From positions 1,054,001-1,118,000 of the forward strand of contig OZ241910.1 in the NCBI GenBank assembly GCA_965203755.1: 64,000 nucleotides of DNA. Direction: 5' to 3'. This document shows, in pieces, positions 17,137 to 26,183 of this stretch; the stretch's first letter is position 1, and the number at the start of each line of letters is the position of its first letter. This stretch comes from UBA6055 sp965203755. GTDB lineage: Bacteria > Chloroflexota > Anaerolineae > Aggregatilineales > Phototrophicaceae. The position numbers and the translations under genes are program-made. The notes beneath the pieces are model-generated. The model saw only the letters and a list, made by a program, of their open reading frames with translations, searched no databases and was not told the DNA's origin.

Positions 17137-20046
17137 TTATACCGGCTGGGGCAGCTTCAGATAAGGCTTGAGATAAAAGCCGGTATAACTCCGCTCCACC
17201 GCCGCCACCTCTTCCGGCGTGCCCTGCGCGACGATCTCGCCGCCGCCGCCGCCGCCTTCCGGACCCAGATCAATGATATGATCAGCGATTTTGATGATGT
17301 CCAGATTGTGTTCAATCACAACAATCGTATTGCCGGCGTCAGCGAGTTCCTGCAAGACGTGGACGAGCTTGGCCACATCAACCGCGTGCAGCCCGGTTGA
17401 AGGTTCATCTAAAATATACAAGGTCTGCCCGGTCGCCCGTTTTGATAGCTCGCGGCTGAGTTTGATTCGCTGCGCCTCGCCGCCGCTTAACGTGGTCGCC
17501 GGCTGACCGATGCGGATATAACCTAAGCCGACCGCATCCAACGTATCCAGTTTGCGGCGAATCCTGGGGATATTCTCGAAGAACGCCAGTCCTTCGCTGA
17601 CGGTCATATTCAGGACATCAGATATCGACCGGCCCTTGTAATGAACCTGCAAGGTCTCGCGGTTGTAACGCGTGCCGCGGCAGACTTCGCATTGTACATA
17701 GACATTGGGCAGGAACTGCATCTCGATTTTGATAAGCCCTTGTCCTTCGCAGTTTTCGCAGCGGCCGCCGCGGACATTAAAGCTGAAGCGGCCGGCTTTA
17801 TAGCCCCGAATCTTGCTTTCCGGCAATTCGGCGAAGAGGCTGCGGATATCATCAAACATTTTGGTATAGGTGCCGGGATTGCTGCGCGGCGTGCGCCCGA
17901 TGGGACTCTGGTCGATATTGATGATTTTATCGATTTTATCGACGCCGGCGATGTTGTCATGTTCACCGGCGCGGGCGCGGCTGCGGTGGATAAGCTGCGC
18001 CAGGCGGCGATGCAGCGTTTCTACGACCAATGAGGATTTGCCGCTGCCGCTGACGCCGGTGACACAGATCAGCTGACGCAAGGGAAAATCGACGTCAATG
18101 TTTTTGAGATTGTTCGCGCGGGCGCCTTGAATGCTTAGATATTCACCCGATCCTGGCCGCCGCTGATTGGGCAGGGGAATCTGAAACCGCCCCGAAAGAT
18201 AATCGCCCGTCAGACTGGATTCAACCATCTGAACCTGCTGCGGCGTCCCGGCGGCGATCACCTGGCCGCCGTGTTCACCGGCGCCTGGGCCCAAGTCAAT
18301 CAGCCAATCTGATGAGCGCATCGTATCCTCGTCATGCTCAACAACGAGTACGGTATTGCCGAGGTCGCGCAATCCGGTCAGCGTTTGGATCAGGCGCTTG
18401 TTATCGCGCTGGTGCAATCCGATAGAGGGTTCATCCAGGACATACAGCACCCCGGTCAGTTGACTGCCGACCTGCGTCGCCAGGCGAATGCGCTGCGATT
18501 CGCCGCCGCTCAAGGTGGCCGCGCTGCGCGACAGAGACAGATAATTCAAGCCGACATTGCTCAAGAAACCCACCCGCGCTTCCAGTTCGCGCAGAATTTG
18601 CCCGGCAATCCGTTGCTCGCGCGCGGTCAAAATCGGATTGTCCCCGCGCAAGGCCTCTACCCACTGCTTGAGCGCATTGATGGGCAAATGCGTAATCTCA
18701 TGGATGGTTTTGCCATTAATCGTGACCGACAATGCCTCCGGGCGCAGGCGCTGCCCGGCGCAGGCGCGGCAGGGGATTTCGCGCATGTATTCCTGGATTC
18801 GCCCGCGAATGTAATCCGATTCGGTCTGTTCGTAGCGGCGCTCAAGGTTCGGAATCACACCTTCATAGCTCGTCCTGTAAGTGCGTTCATAGCCGCTGCT
18901 GTGGATATAGCTGACATCAAATTTTCTGCCTTTGGCGCCATACAAGACCAGCTCGCGCTGCTTCTCGTCCAGCTTTTTCCAGGGTGCGTTGAGGGGCAGC
19001 CCGAAAGCCCTAGCCAAGCCGCGGAACACATTCCATGACCAGCCGGCTTTATCGTCGATATTCCACCCATTGGCGTTAATCGCGCCTTCGGCAATGCTTT
19101 TTTCCTTGTCGGGTATCACCATGTCCGGGTCAATCTCCAGGCTGAAGCCCAATCCCTGACAGGTCGGGCAAGCGCCGCTGGGGGTATTGAAACTGAACAG
19201 GCGCGGCTCGGGTTCCGGCACGCTGCCATGTCCATCGGGACAGGCCAAGTCTTCGCTGAATAAATGGTCAAGGAAATGCCCGCGTTCGGTCACATCCTGC
19301 ACAATCATTCGCCCGTCGCCCAATTCAAGCGCGGTCTCAACCGCATCGGTCAGACGAGATTCAAAGGCATTGGCATCGTCAGACTCGTTGTCTTCGAAGC
19401 GGCGAATAATCAGCCGGTCGATGACAATTTCAATATCATGGATGACGTAACGATCCAATTCAATATGCTCATCCAGGTCGCGGACCATGCCGTCCACCCG
19501 CACCCGCGCAAAACCCTGCTTCCCGATGTCTTCCAGGGCTTTGACATGATTCCCCTTCTTGCGATGAATGACGGGAGCAAGCACTTGAATGCGGCTGCCT
19601 GCGGGCATGTTCTGCACTTGGTCAACAATCTGCTGGGCGCTTTGCGCCGATACCCGCTCGCCGCAGACCGGGCAGTGCGGCGCCCCGACGCGGGCATACA
19701 GCAAGCGCAGATAGTCATAGATCTCGGTGACCGTGCCGACAGTCGAGCGCGGGTTGTGGCTGACGCTTTTCTGGTCAATGGACACCGCCGGGCTTAGACC
19801 TTCAATCTGGTCGACATCCGGCTTTTCCATTAGGCCAAGGAATTGGCGGGCATAGGCGCTCAAGCTCTCGACATAGCGCCGCTGACCTTCGGCAAAGATG
19901 GTGTCAAAAGCCAGCGACGACTTGCCAGAACCCGACAAACCGGTGATGACAACCAGTTGATTGCGCGGGATTTCTACGTCGATGTTCTTGAGGTTGTGTT
20001 CGCGGGCGCCGCGTACAATAATTTTATCCTGATTCATATCTGTCAT
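17137..20046 (-). CDS. uvrA: Excinuclease ABC subunit A
   Basis: Damage-recognition ATPase of nucleotide excision repair. At 969 residues it is full length. Two ABC modules are visible: Walker A GLSGSGKSSLAF near residue 35 and GVSGSGKSSLV near 660; signatures LSGGESQRI and LSGGEAQRI; Walker B VLDEPSIGL and ILDEPSTGL. Three Cys-pair elements are present (CPVCGE, CPTCQG, CENCEG with CEVCRG), matching the UvrA zinc modules. The start may be 20046 or the ATG at 20037; neither has a clear ribosome-binding site. The upstream region carries a LexA-like box over the promoter, so SOS control is likely. Confidence 0.97.
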   Translation of the reverse strand: MTDMNQDKIIVRGAREHNLKNIDVEIPRNQLVVITGLSGSGKSSLAFDTIFAEGQRRYVESLSAYARQFLGLMEKPDVDQIEGLSPAVSIDQKSVSHNPRSTVGTVTEIYDYLRLLYARVGAPHCPVCGERVSAQSAQQIVDQVQNMPAGSRIQVLAPVIHRKKGNHVKALEDIGKQGFARVRVDGMVRDLDEHIELDRYVIHDIEIVIDRLIIRRFEDNESDDANAFESRLTDAVETALELGDGRMIVQDVTERGHFLDHLFSEDLACPDGHGSVPEPEPRLFSFNTPSGACPTCQGLGFSLEIDPDMVIPDKEKSIAEGAINANGWNIDDKAGWSWNVFRGLARAFGLPLNAPWKKLDEKQRELVLYGAKGRKFDVSYIHSSGYERTYRTSYEGVIPNLERRYEQTESDYIRGRIQEYMREIPCRACAGQRLRPEALSVTINGKTIHEITHLPINALKQWVEALRGDNPILTAREQRIAGQILRELEARVGFLSNVGLNYLSLSRSAATLSGGESQRIRLATQVGSQLTGVLYVLDEPSIGLHQRDNKRLIQTLTGLRDLGNTVLVVEHDEDTMRSSDWLIDLGPGAGEHGGQVIAAGTPQQVQMVESSLTGDYLSGRFQIPLPNQRRPGSGEYLSIQGARANNLKNIDVDFPLRQLICVTGVSGSGKSSLVVETLHRRLAQLIHRSRARAGEHDNIAGVDKIDKIINIDQSPIGRTPRSNPGTYTKMFDDIRSLFAELPESKIRGYKAGRFSFNVRGGRCENCEGQGLIKIEMQFLPNVYVQCEVCRGTRYNRETLQVHYKGRSISDVLNMTVSEGLAFFENIPRIRRKLDTLDAVGLGYIRIGQPATTLSGGEAQRIKLSRELSKRATGQTLYILDEPSTGLHAVDVAKLVHVLQELADAGNTIVVIEHNLDIIKIADHIIDLGPEGGGGGGEIVAQGTPEEVAAVERSYTGFYLKPYLKLPQPV

Positions 20047-20065
20047 CCGCGATTGCTGGGTTTAG

Positions 20066-20106
20066 GTACATTTGTTCTATTATAGTGCGCTTTCCAGTCT
20101 AGACAA
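20066..20106 (-). promoter_or_regulatory. uvrA promoter with overlapping LexA-like box
   Basis: On the minus strand TTGTCT (20106 to 20101), a 16-base spacer and TATAAT (20084 to 20079) form a promoter. Directly after it comes GAACAAATGTAC (20077 to 20066), one base off the GAACNNNNGTTC SOS box of Gram-positive-type LexA proteins. A repressor here would block initiation. Confidence 0.5.
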
Positions 20107-20253
20107 TGCCGCGACTGTAACTAAAAATAGCGTAGAACCGCATAAAGGGTTATTGTATTTATATCTGATTTTCAGCCGATTCCGCGTTCATTTTGCACAA
20201 GCAGACTCGGCATGATGACAAGGTTTTCGCTCAAGAAGCTGAATGAGGCCGGC

Positions 20254-21447
20254 ATGGCTGCGAATTTTCAATGGGATGATCCTTTTCTGCTGGAAGACCA
20301 GTTGGATGATGAAGAGCGGATGGCGCGCGATGCCGCCCGCGATTACTGTCAGGACAAATTGATGCCGCGCGTGCTGGAAAACCATCGCCGCGAGACCTTT
20401 GACCGCGAGATTTTCGACGAAATGGGGCAGCTGGGCATGTTAGGCGCGACGCTGCCGCAAGAATACGGCGCGGCCGGCTTGAGTTACGTCTGTTATGGGT
20501 TGATCGCCCGCGAGGTCGAGCGGGTTGACAGCGGCTATCGCAGCGCCATGAGCGTGCAGAGTTCTCTGGTCATGTACCCGATTTATGCCTATGGCAGCGC
20601 CGAACAGCGTCAGACGTACCTGCCGCGGCTTGCCAGCGGCGAATGGGTCGGCTGCTTTGGCTTGACCGAACCCAATCATGGCAGCGATCCCGGCGGCATG
20701 GAGACGCGGGCGACCAAAGTGGACGGCGGCTGGAAACTGCATGGCGGCAAGATGTGGATCACCAACTCGCCCATTGCCGATGTCTTCATCGTCTGGGCCA
20801 AGGTCTATGGCAGCCCGGACGACGGCGACGGCGCCATACGCGGTTTCATACTGGAAAAAGGGATGGCGGGCTTGTCGGCGCCAAAGATCGAGGGCAAGTT
20901 CAGCCTGCGCGCCAGCGTCACCGGCGAAATTGTGATGGATGAAGTCTTCGCGCCGGACGGCTGCCTGCTGCCCAATGCCAGCGGCCTGAAAGGCCCCTTC
21001 GGCTGTTTGAACCGCGCCCGCTATGGGATTGCCTGGGGCAGCCTGGGGGCGGCCGAATTCTGCTGGCATGCCGCCCGCCAATACACGTTGGAGCGAAAGC
21101 AGTTTGGCCGGCCGCTGGCGGCGGCGCAGCTGATTCAATTCAAACTGGCGAATATGATGACCGACATCACACTCGGACTGCAAGGCGCGCTGCGCGTCGG
21201 CCGCCTGATGGATGCCGGCAAGGCGGCGCCGGAAATGATTTCGCTGGTCAAGCGCAATTCCTGCGCCAAGGCGCTGGATATCGCCCGCATGGCCCGCGAC
21301 ATGCACGGCGGCAACGGCATCGCCGACGAATTTCACGTCATTCGCCACATGATGAACCTGGAAGCGGTCAATACCTATGAAGGCACCGGCGATATTCATG
21401 CGCTGATATTGGGCCGCGCCCAAACCGGCATCCAAGCATTCATGTAA
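20254..21447 (+). CDS. gcdH: Acyl-CoA dehydrogenase, glutaryl-CoA dehydrogenase type
   Basis: Oxidises and decarboxylates glutaryl-CoA to crotonyl-CoA with FAD, in lysine/tryptophan and aromatic breakdown. The 397-residue product has the acyl-CoA dehydrogenase three-part fold with GCFGLTEPNHGSDP, MWITNSP, a RASVTGEIVMD segment and the terminal VNTYEGTGDIHALILGRA, which carries the catalytic Glu and is characteristic of the glutaryl-CoA group. The ATG at 20254 follows GAGG by five bases and gives the usual length; the longer start at 20212 lacks a ribosome-binding site. Substrate is inferred from family resemblance. Divergent from uvrA. Confidence 0.85.
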   Translation: MAANFQWDDPFLLEDQLDDEERMARDAARDYCQDKLMPRVLENHRRETFDREIFDEMGQLGMLGATLPQEYGAAGLSYVCYGLIAREVERVDSGYRSAMSVQSSLVMYPIYAYGSAEQRQTYLPRLASGEWVGCFGLTEPNHGSDPGGMETRATKVDGGWKLHGGKMWITNSPIADVFIVWAKVYGSPDDGDGAIRGFILEKGMAGLSAPKIEGKFSLRASVTGEIVMDEVFAPDGCLLPNASGLKGPFGCLNRARYGIAWGSLGAAEFCWHAARQYTLERKQFGRPLAAAQLIQFKLANMMTDITLGLQGALRVGRLMDAGKAAPEMISLVKRNSCAKALDIARMARDMHGGNGIADEFHVIRHMMNLEAVNTYEGTGDIHALILGRAQTGIQAFM

Positions 21448-21499
21448 GGTCCGCGCCGCCATTTCCGTCCATTGATCAAACGTATCGGGAGATTTTCTG

Positions 21500-21709
21500 A
21501 TGACCGCAAAAACTTTTGAAGTGCCTAAGATCGGCTGTCATGGCTGTGTTCAAGCCATCAAGAATGAACTGGGCGGACTGCCCGGCGTCGCCAAGGTGGA
21601 GGGCGAGGTCGAAACCCGCACGATTCGGGTCGAATTCGATGCGCCGGCATCGTGGGATATTATCGCCGCCGCGCTGAAAGCCATCAACTATCCGCCGGCC
21701 GCATCTTAG
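21500..21709 (+). CDS. Heavy-metal-associated (HMA) domain protein, CopZ-like
   Basis: A 69-residue ferredoxin-like metal carrier with a GCHGC metal site (residues 11-15) and the family pattern GLPGVAKVEGEVET. Such proteins deliver Cu(I) or other soft metals to P-type ATPases; a copper ATPase gene lies about 9 kb away at 30884-33328. The ATG at 21500 has a GGGAGA sequence upstream. It sits between gcdH and queG, 52 and 22 bases from them, and may be co-transcribed. The usual motif is MxCxxC; here it is IGCHGC, so metal preference is uncertain. Confidence 0.8.
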   Translation: MTAKTFEVPKIGCHGCVQAIKNELGGLPGVAKVEGEVETRTIRVEFDAPASWDIIAAALKAINYPPAAS

Positions 21710-21731
21710 GCTGACCGCGCTTTGATCAGCC

Positions 21732-22865
21732 ATGCCGCTGTCGGCAGCCGGCATCAAACGCAAAGCCATGGAGCTTGGCTTCAATCTTTGCGGTATCACG
21801 CCGGCGAAACCCGCCCCCACCTTAGCCGCTTATCTGCGCTGGATCCAAAAGGGGATGCAGGGCGAGATGGGCTATATGGCGCGGGCCGACCGCGTCCAGC
21901 GGCGGCGAGACCTGCGGCAGATTATGCCGACGGCGAAATCATTGATTCTGGTCGGGCTGGATTATCATACCCGTTTCGCCGATGAAGCCGCGCTGAACGA
22001 TCCGGCGCGCGGGCGGATCGCGTCTTATGCTTGGGGGCTGGATTATCACCGGGTATTGGAAGCGCGGCTGGAACTGTTCGCCGATTGGCTGGCGGAACAG
22101 TCTGGCGGCCGGCCGCATCACAAAGTTTATGTCGATACCGGCGCTATTCTGGAGCGCAGTCATGCCCAGCAGGCCAGCATGGGATTCATCGGCAAAAACA
22201 CGATGCTGATTCACCCGCGGCGCGGCAGTTATTTCTTCATTGGCGAAATCTTGAGTTCGCTTGAACTGGATGATTATGACGCGCCTCACCGCGCCAGCAT
22301 GTGCGGCAGCTGCGCCCGATGTCTGGCCGCCTGCCCGACCGATGCCTTCCCCGAACCTTTTGCGCTGGATGCGCGGCGCTGCATCAGCTATCATACGATT
22401 GAGAACAAGGGCTGGATCGACCGCAGCCTGCGTTCTGATTTTGGCAACTGGATTTTTGGCTGTGATGTCTGCCAGGATGTCTGCCCTTTTCAGCGTTTTG
22501 CCGCCGAAACCGACGAAGCCGCCTTCCTGCCGCTTGATATTCAGCGCGCCGCGCCCAAGCTGATTGATGTTTTGATGTTGAGCGAGTCATCGTTTCGGCG
22601 GATGTTTCGCCGCACGCCCATTGCGCGCATCAAGCGGGAACGTCTGGTTCGCAATGCCTGCATCGCCGCCGGCAACTGGAAGAGCGAAGAGGCGATCCCT
22701 TATCTGATCCAGCTGCTTTATGACGGCAGCCCCTTGGCGCGCGGTCATGCGGCTTGGGCGCTGTGGCAGACGATGGGGCTCGACAGCAGCCGACTGCTGA
22801 CCGACCTCCACCGCCGCGACGATGATGAACGCGTTCGGCATGAGGTAGAAGTTCTGCTGGAATAG
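21732..22865 (+). CDS. queG: Epoxyqueuosine reductase
   Basis: Performs the last step of queuosine synthesis on tRNA, reducing epoxyqueuosine with a cobalamin and two [4Fe-4S] clusters. The 377-residue protein shows the N-terminal domain with GYMARAD and LVGLDYH, the YVDTGAILERS active-site region, IGKNTMLIHP, then cluster ligands CGSCARCLAACP and CDVCQDVCP. A short HEAT-like tail follows (AIPYLIQLL, ARGHAAWAL). Length and motif order are normal. It is the last host gene before the AT-rich defence operon, which converges on it. Confidence 0.95.
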   Translation: MPLSAAGIKRKAMELGFNLCGITPAKPAPTLAAYLRWIQKGMQGEMGYMARADRVQRRRDLRQIMPTAKSLILVGLDYHTRFADEAALNDPARGRIASYAWGLDYHRVLEARLELFADWLAEQSGGRPHHKVYVDTGAILERSHAQQASMGFIGKNTMLIHPRRGSYFFIGEILSSLELDDYDAPHRASMCGSCARCLAACPTDAFPEPFALDARRCISYHTIENKGWIDRSLRSDFGNWIFGCDVCQDVCPFQRFAAETDEAAFLPLDIQRAAPKLIDVLMLSESSFRRMFRRTPIARIKRERLVRNACIAAGNWKSEEAIPYLIQLLYDGSPLARGHAAWALWQTMGLDSSRLLTDLHRRDDDERVRHEVEVLLE

Positions 22866-22949
22866 GCCGCGCTCCTTTGGTGTTCGTTCGCTTTGGTGTA
22901 TTAGGCTGTGGGGGTGTTTTCGCTGTTTTCTGGCGTGGGATTTCCCAAA

Positions 22950-24026
22950 TCAGAAAGGGATTACGTCACCATCTTTGGGCAACAGCTTTCTTAAATAATC
23001 GAGATTAAGACGCTCCTCCATAAACTCAGAGGCTTTGCAATCACAAATTTTAATCTGATTTGAGTTCTTGCGGTCAAGCAAGCTGGCAACTTGGTTTTTC
23101 TTATCATTTTCTCGGATACCATCTAATGGCATTACAACAAGCAAGATTCTTTTCGCATCACTATTGAGAGCTTGTTGGATTATCTTATTTATGTGCTCAT
23201 CACCAAAGCCATATCCAATAGCAACTATTATTCGAGATTCTAATGTCCAGCGTCTAAATTCATATGTTAGAAAGAGGAAGGGATCTCTATACTCAAGTTT
23301 GTACGATGTGCCAAAAATAATCGCTGCTTCGGAAATCGCAGCATTGTCATCATAGTAGGTTAGCTTATCGTCTTCGTATGTCCAATCCATTGAACCATGA
23401 AGTTTATATAAGTAGATGTGCTTAGGATCGTTTTCATTTTCATCAAATTGTCGCCAATCCCATTTTCTTTTATCGTCAAACCCCCTCTCTAATATCACTT
23501 CTCTTTTAGCCACAGTCTTTTCAACGCATAAATCATAGTTCAATGTAAACACACGTAGCGGGAAATCAAGATCATTTTGAAATTCTACCAGGCCTCGATA
23601 ATATTGATCAGCAGTGTTGTAGTCTTTGACCGCAAGCCAGTCTTTTCTGAGAATATCCACTATCTTATTATGAAATTCTTTTACTAATTCAAACTCTTTA
23701 CCTGCTACTTCGGTAAGTGTTGGATTCCATGCTCCAACAAAAGGATAAAGTGTGTGTTGATTACGTTTGCTAATTTCATTTAAGGTATCAATCAATTTTT
23801 CAATGTTGTAATTGACAGCGTCACTGAAACGGCCATGAATACCTTCGGAATAATAGATTGCACTTCGAATGTAGTTATACAAATCTTTATAATCTGCCCA
23901 ATCATCATTCCCGTTTAAGATTTTCGTCTCGATTTTTTTAATCATTTCACTTGAATGAGGAATACCAGCTTCAACACTCGCACCAGCGCCTAACAGTACC
24001 ACAATATCATCTTGTCTAAACGACAT
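22950..24026 (-). CDS. SIR2-domain NADase-like effector of an Argonaute pair
   Basis: A 358-residue SIR2-like (SIR2_2 type) protein. Residues 13-17 are GAGAS in a VVLLGAGASVEAGIP nucleotide loop; TLNYD (161-165) and KLHGS with His210 supply the residues used for NAD+ cleavage in defence SIR2 proteins; IGYGFGDEHI (270-279) completes the core. The C-terminal 60 residues are unassigned, and no APAZ region is present. The zinc-finger cysteines of deacetylase sirtuins are not seen, so NAD+ hydrolysis is more likely than protein deacylation. It starts nine bases after the Argonaute gene and is clearly its partner. Base composition is far more AT-rich than its neighbours, a sign of recent transfer. 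Activity and trigger are inferred from SIR2-Argonaute systems such as SPARSA. Confidence 0.88.
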   Translation of the reverse strand: MSFRQDDIVVLLGAGASVEAGIPHSSEMIKKIETKILNGNDDWADYKDLYNYIRSAIYYSEGIHGRFSDAVNYNIEKLIDTLNEISKRNQHTLYPFVGAWNPTLTEVAGKEFELVKEFHNKIVDILRKDWLAVKDYNTADQYYRGLVEFQNDLDFPLRVFTLNYDLCVEKTVAKREVILERGFDDKRKWDWRQFDENENDPKHIYLYKLHGSMDWTYEDDKLTYYDDNAAISEAAIIFGTSYKLEYRDPFLFLTYEFRRWTLESRIIVAIGYGFGDEHINKIIQQALNSDAKRILLVVMPLDGIRENDKKNQVASLLDRKNSNQIKICDCKASEFMEERLNLDYLRKLLPKDGDVIPF

Positions 24027-24035
24027 AATCTGTCC

Positions 24036-25985
24036 TTACAAGAACCAAGGTTTAATCGCTTCAAGATTTACTTCTTCAAGTCCCAGTTTTTGAAATTCTT
24101 TATAATATCGAGCGACCAGATAGGCGTAGTGCACAGATATAGGCAGTGATTTTGCATTGAAGCCGCGCCAATTTGCACCTGATATATTCAGTGCATCTTG
24201 CAAGTAATCACGTTTTCTAACATCATCTAACTCTCTATTTGCAAAGATGAATTCAACGTGTAGAGGGCGTTCGATTTTACGTCCGGCATTTGGATTATGA
24301 TACTGTAATCCTTCAAACCAAACTAAATATTCATTGTATGATAACCTGATATAGGAGCTTTCATACGGGATCATGCTGTTACTTTCCGATGAGTATCCAA
24401 AAAACTTATTCCAGTCATTAAACTTCATTACAACGAAATCTTTTTTGGCGCTATCATCTAAACTCATTGACTCAATCACTTGTTGCACAGCTTCCAGTTC
24501 ATCCCTCCGAATTTTGAAGGTAGTATGAACAACAAAACTATCGTAATTGCTATAATATTCATCAAACACCCTTTTTAGGTTATGCTTGAAGTCCTCAATA
24601 TATTGTTCAGATTTATGAGTGTCCCCTAGTATTTTAAGTTCCTTGTACAGACCTGTTGATTCGGTTAATATCGAATATGCAAAGTATTTTTTGATAATCC
24701 CTTGCTCTTTGTTATGAGCTTGGCCAATGCCAACAATAAGGCATTTTTTTGTTTCTGGCTCTAGTTTCCAAGGTTGGCCACCCATCTTTGCAAATATCTG
24801 TAGTGCGATATTGGAAGTTGCCCACTTAAATTGGTACTTTTGGCGCCGTAATAATGGGTTACCGACGAACTGACTTGGAATACTATTTTGCAAGCAGAAA
24901 TGTTTGATTTTGTAGTACACCTCCCTGTCTGTATCATCGGCATTGAATTTGTCAAATGGTGAGATAAATATCGGAACGACAGGGCAACCATTTGCAGCTC
25001 GTCGGATATCCTGGATAGCATCTTGAAGGTTTTCAAATGTGAAGTCCTCAATAGGTATCCCACCTACATTTGAGCCATCAAAGCGATACCTAAACATCAC
25101 TTCCATTCCCGGAAAGGTGTTTGGAAATGTATCACCACGCAAGGCGCGAAATAAATCATAGGAAAATAAACGATCTTTTTCTCGAAATATGAAATAGACT
25201 TTTGTTCCATCATTGACAGGGCTAAGTGGCCCGTGTTCTTTAATGCCCCGGAACTGTGATTTTTTTGCTCCACTGTTTGCGAATACATAGCTTTTAGTAT
25301 TCAATGTATTGACATCAAGATGACACATATCAGGGCAGATTGAAACGTCTGGGGCAAGATCAAAAACTGTCTCTTTATGTTTAGCAACAAATTTCTGAAT
25401 CTGATCATACCTGTCTATATAGAAATTTTTGTTACGTCTACCGTGCTTATCCAAGCTCAAAGAAAGTTTAAGCACCTTTATCGACTGCTCGCCGTCAGAT
25501 TCATTCAGGAATTTGAAATCAACCAGAAACCCAAACAGTCTCTTTGACTTTAGAAAATAGGGTTCTAACCAGACTGTCTGCTTACCGTCATTGTATTGAC
25601 ACATCACAAAATTTATACGACGGCGACTGAACTCCTTGCCTTCATTCAAAACATACTCATCGCTGGATAAGACTTGCTCACATTTTTTCTTCAATCGTCG
25701 ATAAAGATATTCCAAAGTCAGATTGTTGTTTATACGACGATCACAAGTCATTTCTTCAAAACCCTGAGAATATTCAAAACCAACCCAATAGGAAGTGTAA
25801 TTATCATCTTGTTGACCATCGGTGAAGCTATTTCTAGGAAGGTTGAACCGACCGTGTGTGGTAAATTTATCTTTTGTATCACCATATTCATACAGACGAC
25901 GATACACAGTGAATTCAAATTTTTGAGAGTTCAGAGGGAAAAAACTCAGAAATATAGGCTTTCTAGCACTCATCATAAAATCCAT
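24036..25985 (-). CDS. Prokaryotic Argonaute, PAZ-less, catalytically inactive PIWI
   Basis: A 649-residue protein. An N/L1-like part includes EPYFLKSKRLFGFLVDFKF (141-159). Only about 75 residues separate it from the L2/MID start (VFANSGAKKSQFRG, HGPLSP), too few for a PAZ domain. MID carries YYKIK (357-361) and IPSQ (369-372), the pattern that holds a guide 5' phosphate. PIWI begins NIALQIFAKMGGQPWKL and ends LPISVHYAYLVARYY, both diagnostic. The first catalytic Asp (in GID) is Gly421 and the second (in HRDG) is Thr489, so target slicing is lost. The start may be 25985, 25976 or 25973 (MSARKPIF). AT-rich throughout. With the SIR2 gene it forms a two-gene defence operon; Ago would be the guide-loaded sensor. 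Confidence 0.88.
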   Translation of the reverse strand: MDFMMSARKPIFLSFFPLNSQKFEFTVYRRLYEYGDTKDKFTTHGRFNLPRNSFTDGQQDDNYTSYWVGFEYSQGFEEMTCDRRINNNLTLEYLYRRLKKKCEQVLSSDEYVLNEGKEFSRRRINFVMCQYNDGKQTVWLEPYFLKSKRLFGFLVDFKFLNESDGEQSIKVLKLSLSLDKHGRRNKNFYIDRYDQIQKFVAKHKETVFDLAPDVSICPDMCHLDVNTLNTKSYVFANSGAKKSQFRGIKEHGPLSPVNDGTKVYFIFREKDRLFSYDLFRALRGDTFPNTFPGMEVMFRYRFDGSNVGGIPIEDFTFENLQDAIQDIRRAANGCPVVPIFISPFDKFNADDTDREVYYKIKHFCLQNSIPSQFVGNPLLRRQKYQFKWATSNIALQIFAKMGGQPWKLEPETKKCLIVGIGQAHNKEQGIIKKYFAYSILTESTGLYKELKILGDTHKSEQYIEDFKHNLKRVFDEYYSNYDSFVVHTTFKIRRDELEAVQQVIESMSLDDSAKKDFVVMKFNDWNKFFGYSSESNSMIPYESSYIRLSYNEYLVWFEGLQYHNPNAGRKIERPLHVEFIFANRELDDVRKRDYLQDALNISGANWRGFNAKSLPISVHYAYLVARYYKEFQKLGLEEVNLEAIKPWFL

Positions 25986-26013
25986 CTACTTGTAACCAGT
26001 TATGCGATAATTT

Positions 26014-26019
26014 ATTATA
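26014..26019 (-). promoter_or_regulatory. Predicted -10 of the Argonaute-SIR2 operon
   Basis: A perfect TATAAT on the minus strand (26019 to 26014), about 29 bases before the longest start codon. No good -35 is found at 16-18 bases, and the AT-rich setting makes chance matches more likely. Confidence 0.35.
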
Positions 26020-26183
26020 ATCAAGCAGTCATAAATCCGAGAGACTAAATATGACAGCCATTCTAATGCCACCTGTTCAAATTATAATAGAAATTACTAA
26101 ATATAATTTGCCTGTGCGGTAATTCCTACAAATTATTAACACAACCCATCGTAGACCATCACAATCAGAATTTGAAGGCGGCC

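Noticed and set aside
20440..21462. 340-codon open frame opposite gcdH
   Set aside because: Shadow of an unmistakable acyl-CoA dehydrogenase.
22950..25985. Calling the pair SPARSA outright
   Set aside because: SPARSA has SIR2 fused to APAZ and a short Ago; here SIR2 is alone and the Ago carries the N-terminal domains.
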